Below, one piece after another: positions 1-8,512 of a stretch of 8,512 nucleotides of DNA. The first letter of the stretch is position 1. Every line of letters starts with the position of its first letter. Origin of the DNA: Actinomycetota bacterium (GTDB lineage: Bacteria; Actinomycetota; Actinomycetes; Streptosporangiales; Streptosporangiaceae). A program made the position numbers and the translations under genes. The notes under the pieces were generated by a model. The model was not told the origin of the DNA, made no database searches, and saw nothing but the letters and a program-made list of their open reading frames with translations. The stretch lies in NCBI GenBank assembly GCA_003140115.1, contig PLIQ01000092.1:56447-64958 (forward strand). The letters are read 5' to 3'.

Positions 1-314
1 GGCAGCGGCTCGTCGTGGACTGGACGCGCTGCCAGGGACACGGGCTGTGCGCACACCTGGTCCCGGAGATCATCCACCTGGACCCTCAGGGCTATCCGGT
101 CATCCTCAACATCCCGGTCCCGGTCTGGCTGGAAAAGGACGCCCAGCAGGCCGTGCATATGTGTCCGGCGCTGGCCTTGCGCCTCAGCAGCTCCACGCTG
201 ATGCCCACCCGTTCGGGGCCCGTCACCATTCCCGCCCCGGCCCTGCGCACCGGACTCATCGGCGGCTCCAGTGCCACCCGCCGGCAGATTACCGCCGGCC
301 ATGAACCGCTCTGA
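1..314 (+). CDS. Single-cluster ferredoxin (3Fe-4S/4Fe-4S type), 5' end outside window
   Basis: The reading frame is open from the left edge (first full codon at position 3) to TGA at 312-314. It reads QRLVVDWTRCQGHGLC and so on. A GTG at 15 could serve as a start, but homologous ferredoxins begin several residues earlier with this same RLVVDWTRC-like strand, so the true start is probably upstream. Visible ligands, numbered from GTG 15, are Cys6, Cys12 and Cys50-Pro51, with His9 where a fourth Cys would sit (C-x2-H-x2-C...CP). This is the pattern of actinobacterial single-cluster ferredoxins that donate electrons to cytochromes P450 and similar oxidoreductases. About 48 residues follow the CP motif, longer than needed for the fold and without a clear motif. 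Alternatively this is the C-terminal ferredoxin domain of a larger NADH- or flavin-dependent oxidoreductase; the window edge prevents a choice. The partner enzyme is not visible. Confidence 0.8.
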   Translation, partial: QRLVVDWTRCQGHGLCAHLVPEIIHLDPQGYPVILNIPVPVWLEKDAQQAVHMCPALALRLSSSTLMPTRSGPVTIPAPALRTGLIGGSSATRRQITAGHEPL

Positions 315-1025
315 CTATTCAGGTACGCGTGCCACCACGAATACGGACTGGCCGAAGGGCGGGCGTACCGCACGTTCGGCCGCGCGCGTGACCGGGAGGA
401 CGAACCGGTCGTAGAGCTTGACCATCGTCCCTTCCTTGGGCGTCAGCCGGAACACGCTCGTCGCCATGTAGTACCCGATGAGACCGAGCGCGTTGGCGTA
501 GTGCAGGTGCTCGATGGTCAGCCCGGCCTCGGTCAGCGCCCGCCGCATGCTCTTCTTCGTGTAACGCCGCACGTGTCCGGTCGCGATGTCCACCGGACTC
601 ATGGCGAACGGGAACGCCGGCACGATCAGGACGATCCGGCCGCCAGGCCGTACCAGCCGCGCCATGCTCCGCAGCGCCGCTACGTGGTCCTCGATGTGCT
701 CGAGCACGTTGTACGACACCGCACCGGAGTACGTGTTCACCTCGTCGGTAGGCAGCAGCATCTGCCGGATGTCCACGCTCTCGTACCGGCCGAGCCGCTC
801 CTTGAGCGCCACCAGACGGCCGGGATCGGCTTCCGTCGCGGTGAAGCGGCTGAAGTGCGGGGCCCACTCCAGCGCGTAGTCGCCCAGGCCGCTGCCGATC
901 TCGATCGGGTCGTCGCCGAGGAACGGCACGGCCAGCTCAACGAACCAGCCGCGGTGGTTCACGGCTGTCGCGAGGCCCTCGAGGACCTCAGACTGTACGC
1001 GCTGATCTCCGTTGATTCGCGTCAT
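315..1025 (-). CDS. Class I SAM-dependent methyltransferase
   Basis: A 236-residue protein of normal length for a stand-alone Rossmann-fold methyltransferase. Motif I is EIGSGLG at residues 42-48 (the glycine-rich SAM loop). The acidic residues after strand 2 are in TEAD at 64-67, NVLEHI is at 106-111, and the post-motif RPGGR is at 126-130. The segment GHVRRYTKKSM at 150-160 is typical of bacterial Methyltransf_11/23-like proteins often encoded beside glycosyltransferases. The substrate cannot be read from sequence. The start ATG (complement of 1023-1025) has GGAG six bases upstream. The gene is divergent from the GT-C-like membrane protein, with which it shares a 104-bp intergenic region, and convergent with the ferredoxin, with stop codons directly adjacent. 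A joint role with the GT-C protein in modifying a surface sugar or lipid is an inference. The family call is secure; the substrate is unknown. Confidence 0.88.
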   Translation of the reverse strand: MTRINGDQRVQSEVLEGLATAVNHRGWFVELAVPFLGDDPIEIGSGLGDYALEWAPHFSRFTATEADPGRLVALKERLGRYESVDIRQMLLPTDEVNTYSGAVSYNVLEHIEDHVAALRSMARLVRPGGRIVLIVPAFPFAMSPVDIATGHVRRYTKKSMRRALTEAGLTIEHLHYANALGLIGYYMATSVFRLTPKEGTMVKLYDRFVLPVTRAAERAVRPPFGQSVFVVARVPE

Positions 1026-1031
1026 CTGCCA

Positions 1032-1035
1032 CTCC
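1032..1035 (-). promoter_or_regulatory. Ribosome binding site of the methyltransferase
   Basis: On the minus strand, GGAG lies six bases before the ATG at 1025, which supports that start for the methyltransferase. Confidence 0.55.
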
Positions 1036-1091
1036 AGGCTCGGCAGCCTATTGCTCGTGGACGGCGGAACAGCTTGATGCGGCTGTGGTAA

Positions 1092-1121
1092 TTGGCGAAC
1101 CTGGCAACCTTAGCGGATAGT
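1092..1121 (+). promoter_or_regulatory. Possible promoter giving a (near) leaderless GT-C mRNA
   Basis: TTGGCG (1092-1097) and GATAGT (1116-1121) are separated by 18 bases and resemble -35 and -10 boxes of the housekeeping sigma factor, matching 4/6 in each. Transcription would start around 1128-1130, at or next to the GTG start codon at 1130. The absence of a good Shine-Dalgarno before that GTG fits a leaderless message, which is common in actinobacteria. The call rests on visual matching only. Confidence 0.3.
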
Positions 1122-1129
1122 AAGGCTCG

Positions 1130-3010
1130 GTGACGTGGTCCCTACCCGATAGGCTCGCCTGGGTGGGCACGCCGAGTGCGGCCAAGGCCATCGACCCGCA
1201 GACCGCGCCGCGGTCCGCGGCCCGACCCACGCCTCGGTGGACAGATCCGGTCGCCGTCGCGTTGTACCTCGTGCTCGCCTTCTGGGTCACATCCGGGTTG
1301 TGGCGTCACGTCAGCGCGCTAACCCTGGTCAACGGTGGTTCCGACGTTCACTTCTTCGAGTGGGCCCTGGTCCACGCGACCCGGATCTTCTCGCATGGCG
1401 AGAACCCGTTCTTCACCCCTGCGCTCAACGCGCCGAACGGCGTGAACCTGATGGCCAACACCGGCCTGCTCGGCCTGACCGTGCCGCTGGTACCGGTGAC
1501 CCTGCTGTTCGGGCCCGCCGTGGCGTTCACGGTCATGCTCACCGGAGGCCTGACCGCCACCGCGTGGGCCTGGTACCACGTGCTCTCCCGGCATATCGTC
1601 GGCTTCTGGCCGGCGGCCCTGGTCGGCGGGCTGTTCGCCGGCTTCGCCCCCGGCATGGTCAACCAGGTGAACGGCCACCCGGACCTGGTCAATCAGTTCC
1701 TGATCCCGTTCATCGTCTGGCGGGCCATCTCGCTGCGTCGCGCCCGCGACGGCGTCGTGCTCGGGTTGCTGATCACCTGGCAGGCGTTCCTCAACGAGGA
1801 ACTGCTGTTCCAGGCCGGCCTTGCGGTCGCCGTCTTCGTGGTGGTGTACGCGGTGTTCCGGCCGGCCGAGGTGCGGGCACAGCTCAGGCCGTTCCTGGCC
1901 GGGCTGTTGGCCGCCTTGCTTACGGCCGGCGCGCTTTTGGCCTACCCGCTGTGGTTTCAGTTCTTCGGTCCGCAAAGTTACCGGGGCCTGCCCGAGATCG
2001 TGCTCGGGTACGGCACCGACGTGCGGGCCTTTTCGGCGTTCGCCCAGTCGTCGCTGGTCCGGCACGGCGCCTCGCATAGCAGCTACGGCGGCCCGCCGGA
2101 GGAGAACACGTTCTTCGGTGCCCCGCTGCTCATCGCCGTCGGGTTGATCGTGGTCTGGCTGTGGCGGCGGCAGGTGGCGGTACGGGCGCTGGCCGTCGTC
2201 GCGCTCGTCTTCGCCGTGCTGTCGCTGGGCCTGACCGTCAAGTTCGGCGGTCATACCGTGCTGCAGCACGGTCCGATGAGCCTGCTCGACCACCTGCAGT
2301 TCTTCCACAGCGTGGTACCCACCCGGTTCGGCCTCGCGCTGGTCCCGGTCATCGCGATCCTGCTCGCGCTCTCGGTTCACGCGGCGGCGACCACATCCCA
2401 GGCCTGGCTCCGGTACGGCTGGACGCTGGTCCTGGTCGTGGCTCTGCTGCCGATCGCGCCCTGGCCGGTGCCGGCCGAGCGCGCCGCGCCGGTACCCGGG
2501 TTCTTCACTAGCGGGCAGTGGCGCCAGTACGTGCCCGGTGACGACTCGGTTTTCGTCGTGGACTCCGTCTTCTGGGTCGGTTCGTTCACCACGATGGACT
2601 GGGACAACGCGGCCGGGCAGGACTACCAGATGGTCGGCGGGTACTTCCTCGGGCCGTTCCCGGGCAGCTCGGGGAACTACGGCCCTCCGCTCCGCCCGAC
2701 CGCCGAGCTGCTCATCAATATCGTGCAGTACGGGGCAAGCACCCGGATCACCGCCGCCGAGCGGGCCGCCTTCCGCGCCGATCTGCGGTACTGGCACGCC
2801 GCGATCGTGGTGCTCAGCCCGGCCGCGCCGCACTATGACCAGCTGCGGTATGTCCTTGACCAGCTGACCGGGCGCCCGGCGCGGCAGGTTCCGGGAGTTC
2901 TCCTCTGGGACGTCCGGAACCTCAAGGTAACAAGCCAACGCCGCCCAAGATCACCGAGCGCTGGTCGGCAAAAACTGCGAGACTCAAGTCACCAAAGTGA
3001 CCGGAGCTAG
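1130..3010 (+). CDS. Polytopic membrane protein, putative GT-C-type glycosyltransferase
   Basis: A 626-residue integral membrane protein. A short basic and Pro-rich N-terminus (1-40) precedes about 10-12 hydrophobic segments, roughly 41-58, 112-129, 130-152, 158-175, 186-202, 209-222, 228-244, 255-275, 331-346, 351-370, 400-420 and 431-447. A soluble, probably extracytoplasmic, region of about 150 residues follows. The first outer loop has GGSD (69-72), like the acidic motif in the first loop of GT-C enzymes that use polyprenyl-phosphate sugars, and PTRF (397-400) lies before a late helix. This topology suggests transfer of a sugar from a lipid carrier to an acceptor outside the membrane. I cannot name donor or acceptor, and the family call is by resemblance. 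GTG 1130 is the first possible start because an in-frame TAA lies at 1121-1123; GTG 1163 is an alternative. The gene has no good Shine-Dalgarno. Its last 28 residues (599-626) are polar, basic and unlike the rest. Confidence 0.7.
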   Translation: MTWSLPDRLAWVGTPSAAKAIDPQTAPRSAARPTPRWTDPVAVALYLVLAFWVTSGLWRHVSALTLVNGGSDVHFFEWALVHATRIFSHGENPFFTPALNAPNGVNLMANTGLLGLTVPLVPVTLLFGPAVAFTVMLTGGLTATAWAWYHVLSRHIVGFWPAALVGGLFAGFAPGMVNQVNGHPDLVNQFLIPFIVWRAISLRRARDGVVLGLLITWQAFLNEELLFQAGLAVAVFVVVYAVFRPAEVRAQLRPFLAGLLAALLTAGALLAYPLWFQFFGPQSYRGLPEIVLGYGTDVRAFSAFAQSSLVRHGASHSSYGGPPEENTFFGAPLLIAVGLIVVWLWRRQVAVRALAVVALVFAVLSLGLTVKFGGHTVLQHGPMSLLDHLQFFHSVVPTRFGLALVPVIAILLALSVHAAATTSQAWLRYGWTLVLVVALLPIAPWPVPAERAAPVPGFFTSGQWRQYVPGDDSVFVVDSVFWVGSFTTMDWDNAAGQDYQMVGGYFLGPFPGSSGNYGPPLRPTAELLINIVQYGASTRITAAERAAFRADLRYWHAAIVVLSPAAPHYDQLRYVLDQLTGRPARQVPGVLLWDVRNLKVTSQRRPRSPSAGRQKLRDSSHQSDRS

Positions 3011-3124
3011 CCAGGCTAATTTTGACCGAGGCGATTTGCCAGGCGGACGCACATATTCAACGAATTCCGGGTACGGCAGCAGATACGGTGCCAGCGCCCG
3101 ACCCGTTCGCCCAGGAGGTTGCAC
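3011..3124 (+). promoter_or_regulatory. Intergenic region upstream of the KAS III-carboxylase operon
   Basis: This 114-bp gap is visibly richer in A+T than the flanking genes, especially at 3017-3060, as expected for a promoter region. TTGACC at 3022-3027 resembles a -35 box, but I find no -10 box at normal spacing, since the nearest TA-rich hexamer (CATATT, 3052-3057) is 24 bases away. It probably carries the operon promoter, but the exact site is not supported. Confidence 0.35.
3113..3118 (+). promoter_or_regulatory. Strong Shine-Dalgarno deciding the KAS III start
   Basis: AGGAGG lies six bases before GTG at 3125. It fixes the start there and rules out the upstream TTG at 3119, which directly abuts the site. 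Confidence 0.85.
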
Positions 3125-5095
3125 GTGAAACCATTCGTGATCAATAAGCACGGTCGGCTGGTGTTCCCGGCCAACTTCCTGGGCGAGCTGGATTTCTCGG
3201 TGCTGGAGTCTCTTGACCAGTTCACCGCGGTGATCGGGCGGGACTTCGAGGCCAAGGCGCCGACCGGTACCGACATCCTGGCCCGGGTCGAGGCCGGCAC
3301 CTATCCGGGGCGCTTTGAGCTGCTGCGTGACCTGGGGCAGAACCTGTTCTGGGTCAACCGGTACGCGATCACGATGTTCGACAAGCGGCCGACGCGGTGG
3401 CGTGACCTGCCCAAGGGTCGCGACGATGTCTTCCTGCCGGTGCTGACCCCGTGGGAGGACAGCGAGCGGAAGGTGGCCGCGGTGGAACACGCCTTCCGTG
3501 AACTGCCCGCGACGTGGGACGCCGGCACCGAGGACAAAGTGTTCGACTTGCTGTTCGGCGTGTTCAGCACCAGGCTGCACCACGCCACCGAACTGCCCGC
3601 GATCAAGCCGACCGTGGCCGAGTTCCTCAGCCAGCCCGGGGCGCTGACGTTCGTGATGCCGGACCATGACCCCGACTATCCGGCGTTTACGTTCGAGCAG
3701 ATCCTCGACGCCAACGAGGACGTGCCGGAGCTCGAGGCGCTGATGCGCTGGGCGATGGTGCTGCACAACCAGTACCCGTGGGAACGCGCGCGCACCGAGC
3801 TACGCGGACCCGGCGAGATCAGCGACGACGATTTCGTGGTCGCGTTCCATCCGCGCAACCGCGACGTCCTGGCCTTTATCGAGCGGGTCAGGCGTTCGAC
3901 GGCCGGCGGCCGCGAGCAGGCCACCGTGGCGAGCCAGAACGGGCCGGTCGAGGCCGTGCCGCCGGTGAGGCCATATCCGCCGGTCCGGGTGAGGGAGGCG
4001 TTCAGGATCCAGCCGAAGCTCGAGGCCCTCGCGGTCGTACGCGGCGAGCATGTCTGCACCAACGACGACGTGATCAGGAACGCGAGCTTTTCGTGGTCGC
4101 CGATGAGTGCCGCGGAGATCAGCGCGAAGACCGGGATCAACCAGCGCCGCTACACCAGCCGGGAGCCCGAGCAGCTGGCCCTGCCCGCGGTCCGGGCGGC
4201 ACTAGCCAAGTCCGGCCGCACTCCGGAGGAAATCGGCGCCGTGCTGGTCAGCACGTGCACGAGCAACCGGCTGATCCCGTCCATGGCGTGCTGGATATCC
4301 GGCGAGCTCGGGCTGCTGCAGACCCATGCCTCCGTCGACCTGGTTGCCGCCTGCGCCGGGCTGCCGTACGGGATGGCCGAGGCCATCCGGCAGCTCCAGG
4401 AGGTCGGCCGGCCGGTGCTGCTGGTCTGCGTGGAGAAGTTCTCCGACAAGATCGGCAGCGTCCGCACCTCCCGGATGATCTTCGGGGACGGGGCTGCGGC
4501 CATGGTCATCGGCCCGGCCCCGGACGGCGACCCGGGTGATGTGGAGATCGTGCAGACCTACGCCAGCGGGCCGCACACCGAGGTCAACTCGATCATCTGG
4601 CCGAACGCGGACTTCGACAACGACATCACCGTGTACGGCCCCGAGGTCAAGTCGCTGGTGCAGCGCTACCTGATCCAGATGCTGGACGAGCTCGGCCAGC
4701 TTCCCGATCCCGGCGACCCCGGGCGCACGCTGCTCGAGGCCATCGACCTGATCGTGCCGCACCAGGCCAACAAGACGATGATCCTCAACCTGGCCAGCAA
4801 GGTCGGGCTGTCCGCCGACCAGCTGTACTTCAACGTAGACCAGATGGCGAACGTATCGGCGGCGAGCATCCCGATCGCGCTGTTCGACGCGGTGCGCGAC
4901 GGCGCGATAACCAGCCGGACGCGGGTCTTCGCGCCCGGCTTCGGGGCCGGCGCGGTCGGCGGCTACGCCGTACTGCAGGTCGACCCGGCCATCATGGCCG
5001 ACGAGGTGGTACTGGACGTCGTCCTCCAGACCGCGGCGCCGCCGCCGGTGGCCGGCGGTAGCAGTGACGACATGCGCGCGGCGTTCGGCGGGTGA
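3125..5095 (+). CDS. Ketoacyl synthase III (FabH-like) with unrecognised N-terminal domain
   Basis: A 656-residue protein, twice the length of FabH (about 317). Residues 298 to about 625 are a complete KAS III thiolase fold. The nucleophile is Cys410 (VAACAGLPYG), the catalytic His546 is in VPHQANK, and Asn576 is in ANVSAASIPIAL. His to Asn spacing is 30, as in E. coli FabH, and FGDGAAA is also present. Such enzymes condense an acyl-CoA or acyl-thioester with a malonyl-type thioester, losing CO2. Residues 1-258 form a separate domain I do not recognise, mixed alpha/beta in character, rich in Trp and acidic residues, with no transmembrane segment (for example ALMRWAMVLHNQYPW, 205-219). A Pro- and Arg-rich linker spans 259-297. 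A short Gly/Pro-rich tail ends the protein. GTG 3125 is chosen for its AGGAGG at 3113-3118. The carboxylase gene starts four bases after the stop, so the two are probably co-translated. The product chemistry (beta-keto acid, acyl-starter or head-to-head lipid) is inference. Acyl-ACP versus acyl-CoA use cannot be told. Confidence 0.88.
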   Translation: MKPFVINKHGRLVFPANFLGELDFSVLESLDQFTAVIGRDFEAKAPTGTDILARVEAGTYPGRFELLRDLGQNLFWVNRYAITMFDKRPTRWRDLPKGRDDVFLPVLTPWEDSERKVAAVEHAFRELPATWDAGTEDKVFDLLFGVFSTRLHHATELPAIKPTVAEFLSQPGALTFVMPDHDPDYPAFTFEQILDANEDVPELEALMRWAMVLHNQYPWERARTELRGPGEISDDDFVVAFHPRNRDVLAFIERVRRSTAGGREQATVASQNGPVEAVPPVRPYPPVRVREAFRIQPKLEALAVVRGEHVCTNDDVIRNASFSWSPMSAAEISAKTGINQRRYTSREPEQLALPAVRAALAKSGRTPEEIGAVLVSTCTSNRLIPSMACWISGELGLLQTHASVDLVAACAGLPYGMAEAIRQLQEVGRPVLLVCVEKFSDKIGSVRTSRMIFGDGAAAMVIGPAPDGDPGDVEIVQTYASGPHTEVNSIIWPNADFDNDITVYGPEVKSLVQRYLIQMLDELGQLPDPGDPGRTLLEAIDLIVPHQANKTMILNLASKVGLSADQLYFNVDQMANVSAASIPIALFDAVRDGAITSRTRVFAPGFGAGAVGGYAVLQVDPAIMADEVVLDVVLQTAAPPPVAGGSSDDMRAAFGG

Positions 5096-5099
5096 CGCG

Positions 5100-8512
<3,413 letters not shown>

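Noticed and set aside
1319..2938. Long open frame on the minus strand (539 codons) opposite the membrane protein gene
   Set aside because: Its translation is rich in Gln, Arg, Gly, His and Glu with no domain pattern, as expected for the mirror of a GC-biased membrane protein gene. The plus-strand frame has clear transmembrane segments.
3008..3026. Small inverted repeat TAGCCAGGCTA followed by ATTTT, at the stop codon of the membrane protein gene, as a terminator
   Set aside because: Allowing a three-base loop leaves only a four-base-pair stem, too weak for an intrinsic terminator, and the T-run is short.
3022..3057. TTGACC and CATATT as a promoter for the KAS III operon
   Set aside because: The spacing of 24 bases is too long for a housekeeping sigma factor; no better -10 box was found at 16-19 bases.
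3119..3124. TTG at 3119 as the start of the KAS III protein
   Set aside because: It directly abuts the AGGAGG motif, leaving no spacing; GTG 3125 has the ideal six-base distance.
3778..4539. Plus-strand open frame of 253 codons overlapping KAS III in another frame
   Set aside because: The product is dominated by Arg, Gly, Ala and Pro, typical of an out-of-frame reading of high-GC coding DNA.

Overview
The window is high-GC DNA with strong G/C preference at third codon positions, GTG starts and tightly packed genes. This points to an actinobacterium (actinomycete-like); the genus cannot be told from the sequence. Both ends cut through genes.

Layout, left to right. (1) The 3' end of a ferredoxin, or of the ferredoxin domain of a larger redox protein (1-314, +). 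(2) A class I SAM-dependent methyltransferase on the minus strand (315-1025), whose stop codon directly abuts the ferredoxin stop. (3) A 104-bp divergent intergenic region (1026-1129), followed by a polytopic membrane protein resembling GT-C glycosyltransferases (1130-3010, +). (4) A 114-bp gap with a near-perfect Shine-Dalgarno, followed by a two-part protein: an N-terminal domain of about 258 residues that I do not recognise, joined to a complete ketoacyl synthase III (FabH-like) domain with its Cys-His-Asn triad (3125-5095, +). (5) Four bases later, a very large biotin-dependent acyl-CoA carboxylase (5100 to beyond 8512, +). Its frame stays open for 1137 codons to the window edge. It has biotin carboxylase, a hammerhead-like linker, a biotin carrier domain, and then about 470 residues that resemble the central region of eukaryotic multidomain acetyl-CoA carboxylase. 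The carboxyltransferase domain is expected beyond the right edge.

How the genes may work together. The last two genes form an evident operon. A biotin carboxylase makes malonyl-CoA or an alkyl-malonyl-CoA, and a KAS III enzyme performs decarboxylative Claisen condensation, so the pair reads as a dedicated extender-supply and condensation module for a special lipid or secondary metabolite (inference). The methyltransferase and GT-C-like protein share an intergenic region and may belong to a separate cell-surface glycan or glycolipid function. The most notable features are the eukaryote-like architecture of the carboxylase and the unexplained N-terminal domain fused to the KAS III enzyme. No tRNA, rRNA, CRISPR array, insertion sequence or phage gene was seen.
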